Source: JAKJGV01 sp964617565
GTDB taxonomy: Bacteria; Verrucomicrobiota; Kiritimatiellia; CAIQIC01; JAGNIJ01
Assembly (NCBI GenBank): GCA_964617565.1
Contig: CAZTYH010000030.1
Location: 1 to 34,222, forward strand
Direction of reading: 5' to 3'
Length of the DNA stretch: 34,222 nucleotides
This document shows positions 22,780-31,122 of the stretch, piece by piece. Both the position numbers and the translations under genes were made by a program. A model generated the notes under the pieces. It saw nothing but the letters and a program-made list of their open reading frames with translations. It did no database searches and had not been told where the DNA came from. Each line of letters begins with the position of its first letter. Within the stretch, counting starts at the first letter, position 1.

Positions 22780-23547
22780 ATTGCAGCGGAACCATTCCAT
22801 GGTCAGACCCAGCACTTCTGTCTCCCACGAAAGCGCCGAAAAGGTATGACTCGCGCCGCGCACCACGTGGCGAATCACCGCGCGACCGGCCTTTTTCAGC
22901 GCTTTTTCATAATCGGCCGATGCTTTGACCGGCACCGTCTCGTCCTCGCCGCCATGAACCACCAGCACCGCCGCCTTCGTTCGCTGAATAACCTTCAAAG
23001 GTTCATGTTTCACGATGTCGTCAAAGAAACATTGCCCCACGGCAAGCCCACCATAGTCCGCGCAGCCCATCTGCTTCAATTGCTTCCGGGACTCCGGTGT
23101 CATCTTCTGCGCCACCTGGTACTGCGGATCGGACACCGCCCCCCACAAAGCCGCCACCGGAATCCGCTGGTCCTCGCCCATCAGGAGCGCTGCCACCATT
23201 CCGCCCATGCTGAGCCCCAGCACACCCACCCGCCCCGGATCCACCTCTTTTCGGGCTCGCATGAAACGCATCGCCGCGCGGGCGTCCTGGATCTCGCCGC
23301 TGATCGTCATCGAAGAGAAGCTGCCCGCGCTGTCGCCGGACCCCCGGAAATCAAAACGCAAGACCGCAATGCCCGCGCCGCAAAGGATGCGTGCCATTTT
23401 GACGAACATGCGGTGCGACTCCACTTTCGTGCCGGTGAAGCCATGCATCATCACCACGGCCGGCACACGCCCCTTGCGACGTTCCGGCAAATGCAACATG
23501 CCCACTACCGCCTGCCGCTGAGACTGAAATACAACCGGGTTTTCCAT
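22771..23547 (-). CDS. Alpha/beta hydrolase (acyl esterase/peptidase-like)
   Basis: This is a 258-aa serine hydrolase with a complete triad: the nucleophile in GLSMGG, the aspartate in VVHGGEDETVP and the histidine in GASHTF. The oxyanion region is MMHGFTGTKVES, and LRFDFRGSGDSAGSF is a typical esterase segment. It resembles cytosolic feruloyl/acetyl esterase-like and S9-related hydrolases, but the substrate cannot be assigned. It has no signal peptide. The ATG at 23547 follows a GGGAG 10 nt upstream; the GTG at 23553 is an alternative. It lies downstream of valS across an assembly gap, so operon membership is unknown. Confidence 0.88.
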   Translation of the reverse strand: MENPVVFQSQRQAVVGMLHLPERRKGRVPAVVMMHGFTGTKVESHRMFVKMARILCGAGIAVLRFDFRGSGDSAGSFSSMTISGEIQDARAAMRFMRARKEVDPGRVGVLGLSMGGMVAALLMGEDQRIPVAALWGAVSDPQYQVAQKMTPESRKQLKQMGCADYGGLAVGQCFFDDIVKHEPLKVIQRTKAAVLVVHGGEDETVPVKASADYEKALKKAGRAVIRHVVRGASHTFSALSWETEVLGLTMEWFRCNLF

Positions 23548-23580
23548 TTTCACAAATCTCCCTGCCCGTTATTGGGATAT

Positions 23581-23752
23581 TGGAGTGATGGAGAACTGGA
23601 GTAATGTATTTTCCGAACAATACCCCNNNNNNNNNNNNNNNNNNNNNNNNNNNNNNNNNNNNNNNNNNNNNNNNNNNNNNNNNNNNNNNNNNNNNNNNNN
23701 NNNNNNNNNNNNNNNNNNNNNNNNNNCAATACCCCATCACTCCATCCTCTTC
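23581..23752. repeat. Octamer-period repeat remnant split by an assembly gap
   Basis: Left of the Ns the plus strand reads tggagtga, tggagaac, tggagtaa (period 8, 23581-23604). Right of them it reads ccatcact, ccatcctc (period 8, 23734-23749), which is the inverted complement of the left. The 9-mer caatacccc directly borders the gap on both sides (23618-23626 and 23727-23735). The spacer between valS and the hydrolase holds no gene. Confidence 0.7.
23627..23726. other. Assembly gap (100 N) between valS and the hydrolase gene
   Basis: Exactly 100 Ns, flanked on both sides by the same caatacccc, suggesting that the gap lies in a repeat or that the two contig ends actually overlap. Confidence 0.95.
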
Positions 23753-26455
23753 TCACGCCTGCGCCAGCGTTTCGATCAACTTCGCCAGCTTGTCCCTCTT
23801 CTCCACAAGCTCCTTCTTCCGTTCCTTCTGCTGGTCCACGATCTCCGCGGGCGCGCGCTTGACGAAATCGAGGTTCTCCAGCTTCCTCGTTACGCGTTCC
23901 AGGTCCTGCTCCACTTTTTCCCGTTGCGCGGACAGCTTCTTGATCTCCGCCTCAGTGTCCACCAGGCCCTGCAGCGATATATAAATCGTCCCCAGCGCGC
24001 ACAGACCGCTGGGCATCGCTTTGCCCGGCACAAAAGCAGCATCCACCGTGAGCTGTCCCGCCTTCAACAAGGTCATCAGCGTTGCCCGGTCCGCCTCCAA
24101 TCGCTGCGCGGCTGAGGCATCGGCCGGCTTGATGGCATAGTCCACTTTCTGCCCCGGCGCTATCCCGTAATCCGCGCGCAACGTACGGCCGATTCGAATC
24201 AAATCGTGCCGGGCATCCACATACGACACCACGCCCGCGGACACACCCCACTCCTGCAACGCCACCGCGTCCATCGGCTCCGGCCACGCAGCATGCATGA
24301 TGGAGTCCTCCGGCTTGCCGTATCCCATGCCGTGCCATAACTCCTCGGTGAGGAAAGGCATGAGCGGATGCAACAGATGCAACGCCTGCGCAAACACGTA
24401 ATGCATCACGCCCAGCACCGTGCGGCGGCGCGGTTCGTCGCCGGAATTGAACACCTGCTTCGAATACTCCACGTACCAATCGCAGAACTGGTGCCACAGG
24501 AATTCGTACATCACTTTCGCGTAATCGTTGAAACGGAAGCGCTCGATATTCTCCGTGCAAGCCGAAATGGCCTCGTGAAGCTTCGCCAGAATATGCACAT
24601 CGTCCGGACTCAACATCGCCGCATCGAATTGCGGAGCGCGCACATCGAACACCTCGCCCTTCGTGTTCATCTGCATGAATCGCGCCGCGTTCCATATCTT
24701 GGTGCCGAAGTTGCGGCCGATCTCGAACTTTTCCGTCGAAACGTAAACATCCTGCCCCGTGGCCGTGAGCATGATCAGGCTGAACCGCAACGCGTCCGCG
24801 CTGTACTTCTGAATGATATCGAGCGGGTCAATGGAGTTGCCCAGGCTCTTGCTCATCTTGAGCCCCGTGTCGTCGCGCACCGTTCCGTGGATGTACACCT
24901 CGGAGAACGGGATGTCGCCCATAAACTCCATGCCCGCCATGATCATGCGGGCCACCCAGAAAAAGATGATCTCCGACGCGGTCACCAGCGTGCGGCTGGG
25001 ATAAAAGAAATCGAGGTCCGCATTCTTTTCGGGCTCGCCCTGCGCCCCGCGGGGCCAACCGAACACGCTGAAAGGCCAGAGCCACGACGAGAACCATGTA
25101 TCCAGCACATCCTCGTCCTGCCGGATATTCGCCGCACCGCACTTCGGACACGCCTCCGCCTTGCCGCGCACCGCCCACTCATGGCCGCAATCGTCGCAGT
25201 AAAACACCGGGATGCGATGGCCCCACCAGATCTGGCGCGAAATGCACCAGTCGCGGATATTCTCCATCCAGTCGAGATACACCTTCGTCCACCGCTCCGG
25301 CACGAACCGGATGCGTCCGTCTTTCACCGCATCAATCGCGGGGCGCGCCAGCGGCTTCATCTTCACGAACCACTGCGGCGACAATCGCGGCTCAATCATC
25401 GTGTGGCACCGATAGCAGTGCCCCACCGCGTGATCGTGATCCTCAATCTTTTCGACAAGGCCGGCATCCTTGAGGTCTTCCACGATGCTCTCGCGGCACG
25501 CAAAGCGGTCCATGCCCGCATACGGTCCGGCCGCATCGTTCATCGTGCCGTCGTCGTTCATCACGTTGATCTGTTCCAGCTTGTGCCGCTGGCCCATCTC
25601 GAAGTCGTTCGGATCGTGCGCGGGCGTTACCTTGACCACGCCCGTCCCGAATTTCGGGTCCACGAAATCGTCCTCGATGACCGCAAGTTGCCGGTTCAGC
25701 ACCGGCAGGCGCAGCGTCTTCCCCACAAGATGCCGGTACCGCTCGTCGCGCGGATTGATCGCGACCGCCACGTCGCCGAGCAGCGTCTCGGGTCGCGTCG
25801 TCGCCACCACCACGTAATCCTTCTTCTTCCCGCCTTCAACGGGATAGCGGATGTAGTACAACTTCCCGCCGAGATCCTCGTGCTCGCTTTCCTCGTCGGA
25901 CAGCGCCGTGCGGCAGCGAGGGCACCAGTTGATGATGTAGTTGCCGCGATAGATCAGTTTCTTCTCGTACAGGCGGATGAACACCTCGGCCACCGCGTTG
26001 CTCAACCCCTCGTCCATCGTGAAACGCTCGCGCTCCCAGTCGCACGACGCCCCCAGCTTCTTGAGCTGGTTGATGATCGTCGCGCCATACTCCGCGCGCC
26101 ACTTCCAGACCCGCTCCACGAACGCTTCGCGCCCGAGATCGTCGCGCCGCTTGCCTTCCTTCTTCAACGCGCGCTCCACCACGTTCTGTGTCGCAATGCC
26201 CGCATGATCCGTTCCCGGCACCCACGTCGTGTTGAAGCCCTGCATGCGCCGCCAGCGGATCAGCACATCCTGGATCGTATTGTTCAGCGCGTGCCCCATG
26301 TGCAGGATGCCCGTCACGTTGGGCGGCGGAATGACGATGCAATACGGCTTGCCGCCGCGCGCGGAATCGCCGTGAAACGTCCCGCGCGCCAGCCACTCGG
26401 CATACCAGCGCTCTTCTATCGCCTTCGGATCGTAGTTTTTCGGAAGTTCTGACAT
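23753..26455 (-). CDS. valS: Valine--tRNA ligase
   Basis: This is a 900-aa class I synthetase. Visible parts are the HIGH-type motif in PPPNVTGILHMGHALN, the editing (CP1) domain with TTRPETLLGDVAVAINP and DPNDFEMGQRH, the zinc-binding cysteines CDDC and CPKCG, the VLDTWFSSWLWPFS segment, and KMSKS in GLKMSKSLGNSIDP. The C-terminal coiled coil (about 835-900) contacts tRNA. I set the start at the ATG at 26455 (MSELPKNYDP), the family start; the TTG at 26473 adds six unlikely residues. GAAGG precedes it at slightly long spacing. It follows cimA by 54 nt, so it may be the last gene of the hom-lysC-cimA unit. Confidence 0.98.
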   Translation of the reverse strand: MSELPKNYDPKAIEERWYAEWLARGTFHGDSARGGKPYCIVIPPPNVTGILHMGHALNNTIQDVLIRWRRMQGFNTTWVPGTDHAGIATQNVVERALKKEGKRRDDLGREAFVERVWKWRAEYGATIINQLKKLGASCDWERERFTMDEGLSNAVAEVFIRLYEKKLIYRGNYIINWCPRCRTALSDEESEHEDLGGKLYYIRYPVEGGKKKDYVVVATTRPETLLGDVAVAINPRDERYRHLVGKTLRLPVLNRQLAVIEDDFVDPKFGTGVVKVTPAHDPNDFEMGQRHKLEQINVMNDDGTMNDAAGPYAGMDRFACRESIVEDLKDAGLVEKIEDHDHAVGHCYRCHTMIEPRLSPQWFVKMKPLARPAIDAVKDGRIRFVPERWTKVYLDWMENIRDWCISRQIWWGHRIPVFYCDDCGHEWAVRGKAEACPKCGAANIRQDEDVLDTWFSSWLWPFSVFGWPRGAQGEPEKNADLDFFYPSRTLVTASEIIFFWVARMIMAGMEFMGDIPFSEVYIHGTVRDDTGLKMSKSLGNSIDPLDIIQKYSADALRFSLIMLTATGQDVYVSTEKFEIGRNFGTKIWNAARFMQMNTKGEVFDVRAPQFDAAMLSPDDVHILAKLHEAISACTENIERFRFNDYAKVMYEFLWHQFCDWYVEYSKQVFNSGDEPRRRTVLGVMHYVFAQALHLLHPLMPFLTEELWHGMGYGKPEDSIMHAAWPEPMDAVALQEWGVSAGVVSYVDARHDLIRIGRTLRADYGIAPGQKVDYAIKPADASAAQRLEADRATLMTLLKAGQLTVDAAFVPGKAMPSGLCALGTIYISLQGLVDTEAEIKKLSAQREKVEQDLERVTRKLENLDFVKRAPAEIVDQQKERKKELVEKRDKLAKLIETLAQA

Positions 26456-26470
26456 GGGGACACACCCCTT

Positions 26471-26505
26471 CAATGTTCAATGTTGGAAGTTCAACGTTCG
26501 ATGTT
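26471..26505. repeat. Degenerate heptamer tandem repeat in the cimA-valS spacer
   Basis: Five consecutive 7-mers on the plus strand: caatgtt, caatgtt, ggaagtt, caacgtt, cgatgtt. All end in gtt. The array fills most of the 54-nt spacer and stops just before the cimA stop codon. Confidence 0.8.
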
Positions 26506-26509
26506 CCAA

Positions 26510-28102
26510 TCAACCCTTCTTCGCCTGCTCCTCGTCCAGGAACAGCTTGTACTCCACGCTGTCCACCAGCGCCTCCCAGGACGCTTCGATGATGTTTCCG
26601 GAAACGCCGACCGTACCCCACTCCTGTTTCCCGTCGCTGGATTCGATCAGCACGCGCGTCTTCGCCGCAGTGGCCGTCTCCGGATCGAGGATGCGCACAC
26701 GGTAGTCCGTCAGCACAACCGGCGCGATAGCCGGATAGAACCGCGTCAGCGCCTTGCGCAATGCCGCGTTCAGTGCGTCCACGGGCCCGTCACCTTCGCC
26801 CACCGTCAATTCCGTTTCGCCGTTCACCGTGAGCTTTACGGTGGCCTCCGAGAGACACGGCTCGTCGCGGTGCCGCTTCTCCACGATCACGCGGAATCCT
26901 TCAAGCGTGAAGAACGGACGATGCTGCTTGAGCACCTTCTGGATCAACAGCTTGAACGAAGCCTCCGCAGCTTCGAATTCGTAGCCGTTCTTTTCCATCC
27001 GCTCCAACTCTTTCAGAATCTCTTTCACCTCGGGCGAAGAACGCTGCAGCCCCAGTCCCATTTCCACGGCCTTGAGGAACACGTTGCTCGTGCCCGAAAG
27101 CTCCGACACCAGGATGCGGCGCTCGTTACCCACCGTCTCCGGGTCAATATGCTCGAAACTCTTCGACACCTTGCGCACCGCGTCCACGTGCATTCCCGCC
27201 TTGTGCGCAAATGCGCTCTCGCCGACAAACGGCTGCTTGCGGTTCGGCCGGATGTTCGCCATCTCGTCCACGAACAGCGAAAGCTCGCGCAGATACTTGA
27301 GCGAACCGTGCTTGAGACACTCGTATCCCATTTTCAACGACAGGCAGGGAATGATCGAGCACAGGTTCGCGTTGCCCGTGCGCTCGCCGTATCCGTTGAT
27401 CGTCCCCTGCACGTGCAGCGCGCCCGCGCGCACCGCCGCCAGCGAATTCGCCACGCCCAACTCGCAATCGTTGTGCACATGGATGCCGACATTCGGGCCG
27501 ACGGCGCGGATCACTTCCTTCGTGATCGCCGCGATCTCCTCCGACATCGAACCGCCGTTGGTGTCGCACGGCACGATCATGTCCGCACCCGCCTGCTTCG
27601 CCGCCACAAGGCACTTGATCGCGTACTCCGCGTTGTCCTTGTAGCCGTCGAAGAAATGCTCGGCGTCGTAGATCACCTCTTTCCCGTGCTCTTTCAGAAA
27701 ACGCACGGTGTCGGCGATCATCTTCAAATTCTCTTCTTCGGTCGTATGCAACACTTCGGTGACATGCAAACGCCAGCTCTTGCCGAAAATAGTGCAGACC
27801 GGGGTGTCGGCCTCAAGTAGAGCCTTCGTGCCTGGATCTTCGGCGACCGCCTTGCTTGCGCGACGCGTGCTGCCGAACGCCGCGACTTTCGCGTGCGCCA
27901 GCTTTTCCTTCTTGATGTCGTGGAAGAACGCCATGTCCTTCGGATTCGATGCCGCAAATCCGCCCTCGATGTAATCCACCCCCGCTTCGTCGAGCTTCTT
28001 CGCGACGCGAATCTTGCCCACGCTGGAGAAGGATACGCCTTCCCCCTGCGCCCCGTCGCGGAGCGTGGTGTCGTAGATGGCTATGCGTGTCTGTTGGCTC
28101 AT
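26510..28102 (-). CDS. cimA: (R)-citramalate synthase
   Basis: CimA condenses pyruvate and acetyl-CoA to citramalate, opening a threonine-independent route to 2-oxobutyrate and isoleucine. The 530-aa protein has an HMGL-like TIM barrel with YDTTLRDGAQGEGVSFS (10-26), DYIEGGFAASNPKD, the metal-binding HVHNDCELGVANSL and GYGERTGNANL. A LeuA-type C-terminal allosteric dimer domain (from ~400) binds isoleucine in family members. The YIEGG and GEGVSFS variants favour CimA over LeuA and homocitrate synthase. The gene follows lysC across a repeat-filled spacer. Its presence next to hom and lysC suggests that isoleucine supply is a shared theme of this operon. Confidence 0.92.
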   Translation of the reverse strand: MSQQTRIAIYDTTLRDGAQGEGVSFSSVGKIRVAKKLDEAGVDYIEGGFAASNPKDMAFFHDIKKEKLAHAKVAAFGSTRRASKAVAEDPGTKALLEADTPVCTIFGKSWRLHVTEVLHTTEEENLKMIADTVRFLKEHGKEVIYDAEHFFDGYKDNAEYAIKCLVAAKQAGADMIVPCDTNGGSMSEEIAAITKEVIRAVGPNVGIHVHNDCELGVANSLAAVRAGALHVQGTINGYGERTGNANLCSIIPCLSLKMGYECLKHGSLKYLRELSLFVDEMANIRPNRKQPFVGESAFAHKAGMHVDAVRKVSKSFEHIDPETVGNERRILVSELSGTSNVFLKAVEMGLGLQRSSPEVKEILKELERMEKNGYEFEAAEASFKLLIQKVLKQHRPFFTLEGFRVIVEKRHRDEPCLSEATVKLTVNGETELTVGEGDGPVDALNAALRKALTRFYPAIAPVVLTDYRVRILDPETATAAKTRVLIESSDGKQEWGTVGVSGNIIEASWEALVDSVEYKLFLDEEQAKKG

Positions 28103-28128
28103 GGTTTTGACCCTCGTCTGTATGTGTC

Positions 28129-28156
28129 GAAACTTGAAACTGGAAACTGGAAACTT
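28129..28156. repeat. Perfect-period heptamer repeat upstream of cimA
   Basis: Four consecutive 7-mers: gaaactt, gaaactg, gaaactg, gaaactt. It lies 26 nt upstream of the cimA start codon (28102), inside the presumed lysC-cimA message. Confidence 0.85.
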
Positions 28157-28182
28157 GCCGCTATTCGTCTCTAATTTAAACT

Positions 28183-28307
28183 CGAAATCCGAAGTCCGAA
28201 ACCCGAAACAAATTCGAAATTCAAATATCTAATTAAACGAACGGCTTGGTTTCTCCTTTTTTGTGATTCGGATTTGTTTCGGATTTCGTGTTTCGGATTT
28301 CGATATT
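28183..28307. repeat. Heptad-period inverted-repeat element (copy B) in the lysC-cimA spacer
   Basis: The left arm reads cgaaatc, cgaagtc, cgaaacc, cgaaaca, aattcga, aattcaa (28183-28224). The right arm (about 28265-28306) reads tcggatt, tcgtgtt, tcggatt, tcgatat. The reverse complement of the right arm matches the left arm over about 38 nt with only a handful of differences, so transcripts can form a long hairpin. The right arm abuts the lysC stop codon. It is related in sequence to the element at 4658-4814. Confidence 0.82.
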
Positions 28308-29657
28308 TTATCCAAAAAACGCCTCGTACAACGCCTTCACCGCTTTCTCGCGGTCCACGCCCTTGACGCCGAACATCATGCTGATTTCAGAGGAGCCCTG
28401 GTTCATCATTTCTATATTCACTCCCGCCGCGGCCAGCGCGGTCGTCGCTTTCGCCGCCAACCCGACCGTGTACTGCATGCCCTCGCCCACCACCATGATC
28501 ATCGCGAGGTTGTGTTCAACCTCGACATTGTCCGGGAGCAATTCGTCGCGTATCCGCTTGATCACGTGCGCTTCTTTTTCCGGCGGCATCGCGCTCTGGT
28601 GGACCACCACGCTCGTGTTGTCTATGCCCGAAGGCGCATGCTCGTACGACACCCGCTCGTCCTCCAGGATCTGCAAGAGCCGGCGGCCGAACCCGATCTC
28701 GCGGTTCATCAGGTACTTGTCCACGTAGATCATCGTGAACCCGTCGCTGCTGGAAATCCCCACCGCACCGTGCTCGGCGAATTCGCGCTTCGGGACGATC
28801 ATCGTGCCCGGCGCCGACGGACGGTTCGTGTTCTTGATGCAGATCGGCACTTTCGCCCGCACCGCCGGAACGATCGCCTCGTCGTGAAACACGCCGAACC
28901 CCGCGTATGCCAATTCCCGCATCTCGCGGTACGTCATCAACGTGATCGGCCGCGCGCCCGTAACCAGCCGCGGATCCACCGCGTACACGGAATCCACGTC
29001 CGTGAAGTTTTCGTACACATCCGCCTTCACCGCCGCAGCCACGATCGCGCCCGTGATGTCCGACCCGCCACGCGGGAAGGTCACGACCTCGCCATCTTTC
29101 GTGTAGCCGAAGAAGCCGGGGAACACCTGGATCCCGCTCCGGTCACGCAATTTTGCGAGCAACGGATACGCCTCGGGCAGCACCTGCGCATTGCCGTGCT
29201 CCGCGCTCAACAGCATTCCCGCTTCGCGCGGATTCACATACTGCGCGTCCGTTCCGCCCCGGACAAACGCCGCCGCCACAACCTTCGCGCAGTTATCCTC
29301 GCCCGCCGCCTTCAGGCAGTCCGTGAACGCCGCCGCATGCGAACGGTCCTTCACCAGGCGCGCGCGCAGGTCCTCTTCGATTTCCTTCGTGATCGAGGCC
29401 GGCAGATCCAGTTCTTTCTGAATCTCCGCAAAACGCGACACCACCGCGGCCAGTTCCTTCTCCGCCTCACCTCGCTGCAACATTGCCTTGGCGCAGGCGA
29501 TCAAAAGGTCCGTGACCTTGATGTCGTCCTTCGACCGCTTGCCCGGCGCGGATACGACGATAATCCGCCGATCCTGATCCGCTCTCGTGATCTCAATAAC
29601 TTTTTTGATCTGGCCCGCATCGGCCAGCGATGTCCCGCCGAATTTTGCTACTTTCAT
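28308..29657 (-). CDS. lysC: Aspartate kinase
   Basis: This 449-aa enzyme phosphorylates aspartate, the first step towards Lys, Thr, Met and Ile. Catalytic features are KFGGTSLADAG (5-15), the FVRGGTDAQYVNPREAGM region, FPRGGSDITGA, and DVYENFTDVDSVYAVDPR. Two C-terminal ACT domains (GFTMIYVDKYLMN; AGVNIEMMNQGSSEISMMF) provide feedback control. It resembles the monofunctional, long aspartokinase type. I set the start at the ATG at 29657 because the family begins MKVAKFGGT; the frame is open upstream through the palindrome repeats. It follows hom by 99 nt. Confidence 0.96.
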   Translation of the reverse strand: MKVAKFGGTSLADAGQIKKVIEITRADQDRRIIVVSAPGKRSKDDIKVTDLLIACAKAMLQRGEAEKELAAVVSRFAEIQKELDLPASITKEIEEDLRARLVKDRSHAAAFTDCLKAAGEDNCAKVVAAAFVRGGTDAQYVNPREAGMLLSAEHGNAQVLPEAYPLLAKLRDRSGIQVFPGFFGYTKDGEVVTFPRGGSDITGAIVAAAVKADVYENFTDVDSVYAVDPRLVTGARPITLMTYREMRELAYAGFGVFHDEAIVPAVRAKVPICIKNTNRPSAPGTMIVPKREFAEHGAVGISSSDGFTMIYVDKYLMNREIGFGRRLLQILEDERVSYEHAPSGIDNTSVVVHQSAMPPEKEAHVIKRIRDELLPDNVEVEHNLAMIMVVGEGMQYTVGLAAKATTALAAAGVNIEMMNQGSSEISMMFGVKGVDREKAVKALYEAFFG

Positions 29658-29686
29658 GTTCCGTCTCTCTCTTCGATCAATGACTG

Positions 29687-29738
29687 TTTTTCCAATGATT
29701 GGAAAATTCCCGACCCGTTTTTCCAATGATTGGAAAAA
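29687..29738. repeat. Twin 20-nt palindromes between hom and lysC
   Basis: TTTTTCCAATGATTGGAAAA occurs at 29687-29706 and again at 29718-29737, 31 nt apart, with a short spacer (ttcccgacccg). Each copy is a near-perfect inverted repeat with a single central base. Next to it at 29741-29756 lies a separate CG-only palindrome, CGCGCGCGGCCGCGCG. I do not know a named family for it. Confidence 0.85.
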
Positions 29739-29756
29739 CGCGCGCGCGGCCGCGCG

Positions 29757-31052
29757 TCAACGGAAATCCTCGATCCGCAGCCGCACCGTTTTCGCGCTCA
29801 CCACGTCCAACGCGTCAATTTCCTGCAGCGCCGCGCGGAAATCCTTCTCCTTCGCATCGTGCGTAACGATCAGGACCGGCACGTGTTCGCCTTTGCGGGC
29901 CTCCGGCTGCATCACCGAAGCGATGCCGATCTGGTTCTTGCCCAGAATCTGCGCCACGCGTGCGAGCATGCCCGGCTTATCCAGCAGCATCAACCGCAGG
30001 TAATAGCGGGATTCGATCTCGTCCATGGACCGGAGCCGCCCTTGCGCGTCCGATTGCACACGCACCGGCGCATCCTTGCACCCGCTCATCAAACGCCGCG
30101 CCACGTCCGCCAGGTCGCCGATCACTGCGCTGGAGGTTGCGGCCCGCCCCGCGCCTCTTCCATAATACAAGGTGTCGCCGACAATATCCCCGCTGACCTG
30201 GATCGCATTGAAAACGCCGTTCACCGAGGCCAGCATATGATCGAGCGGCACGAGGGTCGGGTTGACCCGCACTTCCACCTCGCCATCCACGCGCTTGATC
30301 AGCGCGAGCAATTTGACGCGATAACCCATCTTCCCGGCATTCAGGATGTCCACCTGGTCAATGCTGCGAATCCCCTCCACGTGCACCGCTTTCATCGGCA
30401 CGGGAAAGCCATACGCAAGCGAAGCCAGCACAACGGCCTTGTGCGCGGTGTCGAGGCCGTCAATATCCAGGCTCGGTTCGGCCTCGGCATAACCTTGTTC
30501 CTGAGCTTCCTTCAAGGCTTTCTTAAACGGAATATGTTCCCTCTCCATCTGGGTGAGGATGTAGTTGCAGGTTCCGTTGAGAATCCCGCAGATGCTCTGG
30601 ATTTCATTGCCGATCAATCCTTCGCGCAGCGCCTTGATGACCGGGATGCCGCCTCCGACGCTCGCCTCGCAATAAAGCGCGGCGCCGCTTTTTTCGGCGG
30701 CACCGAAGATTTCCTGTCCATGCTCCGCCAGCAAAGCCTTGTTTGCGGTCACCACCGGCTTGCCAAGCTTCAATGCTTCGAGGATCAACTCTTTCGCGAT
30801 CGTACAACCGCCGATCAATTCGACGACCACATCCACGGATGGATCGCGCACCACGGCGAGAGCGTCCTTGGTGAGGATCGCGCGATCCACCTTGACGCCC
30901 CGGTCGCGCTCCAGGTCAATATCCGCAATCTTACGAAGCACAAGGCGCGCGCCGACTCGGCCGACGAGCAGGTCTCCGTTTTTCTGAAGACCTTCCACCA
31001 CGCCAGCTCCGACGGTTCCGAACCCCAAAAGCCCTATTCCGATTTCTTTCAT
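29757..31052 (-). CDS. hom: Homoserine dehydrogenase
   Basis: This 431-aa enzyme reduces aspartate semialdehyde to homoserine, the branch leading to Thr, Met and Ile. The NAD(P)-binding loop is GLLGFGTVGAG (7-17). Further landmarks are VVELIGGCTIAKELILEAL, VTANKALLAEHG, EASVGGGIPVIKALREGL, GILNGTCNYILTQME and EAQEQGYAEAEPSLDIDGLD. A C-terminal ACT domain (YLRLMLLDKPGMLARVAQIL) should bind threonine. The ATG at 31052 is preceded by GGGGTGG. The gene heads a unit with lysC and cimA and is preceded by a leader peptide and terminator hairpin. Confidence 0.97.
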   Translation of the reverse strand: MKEIGIGLLGFGTVGAGVVEGLQKNGDLLVGRVGARLVLRKIADIDLERDRGVKVDRAILTKDALAVVRDPSVDVVVELIGGCTIAKELILEALKLGKPVVTANKALLAEHGQEIFGAAEKSGAALYCEASVGGGIPVIKALREGLIGNEIQSICGILNGTCNYILTQMEREHIPFKKALKEAQEQGYAEAEPSLDIDGLDTAHKAVVLASLAYGFPVPMKAVHVEGIRSIDQVDILNAGKMGYRVKLLALIKRVDGEVEVRVNPTLVPLDHMLASVNGVFNAIQVSGDIVGDTLYYGRGAGRAATSSAVIGDLADVARRLMSGCKDAPVRVQSDAQGRLRSMDEIESRYYLRLMLLDKPGMLARVAQILGKNQIGIASVMQPEARKGEHVPVLIVTHDAKEKDFRAALQEIDALDVVSAKTVRLRIEDFR

Positions 31053-31066
31053 CAGCACCACCCCAC

Positions 31067-31090
31067 AAAAAAACCCCTCTTTCGAGGGGT
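31067..31090 (-). terminator. Attenuator terminator hairpin in the hom leader
   Basis: On the minus strand ACCCCTC (31084-31090) pairs perfectly with GAGGGGT (31073-31079) around the tetraloop GAAA. Six more T residues follow (31067-31072). It is an intrinsic terminator of excellent form, yet it lies 14 nt upstream of the hom start codon on the coding strand. That is where an attenuator, not an end-of-gene terminator, belongs. An alternative partner for its 5' arm lies at 31111-31116. Confidence 0.85.
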
Positions 31091-31103
31091 GTGGAAATCA
31101 TTC

Positions 31104-31122
31104 GCTCGAGCCCCTCACGAGC
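31104..31122 (-). promoter_or_regulatory. Antiterminator strand (GAGGGG) and overlapping hairpin in the hom leader
   Basis: GAGGGG (31111-31116, minus strand) overlaps the leader-peptide stop codon. It is identical to the 3' arm of the terminator, so it can pair with CCCCTC (31084-31089) and prevent terminator formation. A local hairpin GCTCG (31118-31122)/CGAGC (31104-31108) would hold GAGGGG in its loop. These mutually exclusive pairings are what ribosome-controlled attenuation needs. The sequence relations are visible; the mechanism is inferred. Confidence 0.65.

Noticed and set aside
24368..26452. 694-codon plus-strand open frame opposite valS
   Set aside because: It is entirely antisense to valS, His/Arg/Leu-rich, and typical of a shadow frame in GC-rich sequence; no domain is recognisable.
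26471..26505. Heptamer arrays as coding repeats
   Set aside because: A period of 7 shifts frame each unit, stops occur, and the arrays lie outside the recognised genes.
29687..29738. Possible minimal CRISPR (two repeats)
   Set aside because: There are only two copies with an 11-nt spacer, the repeats are full palindromes, and no cas gene is present.
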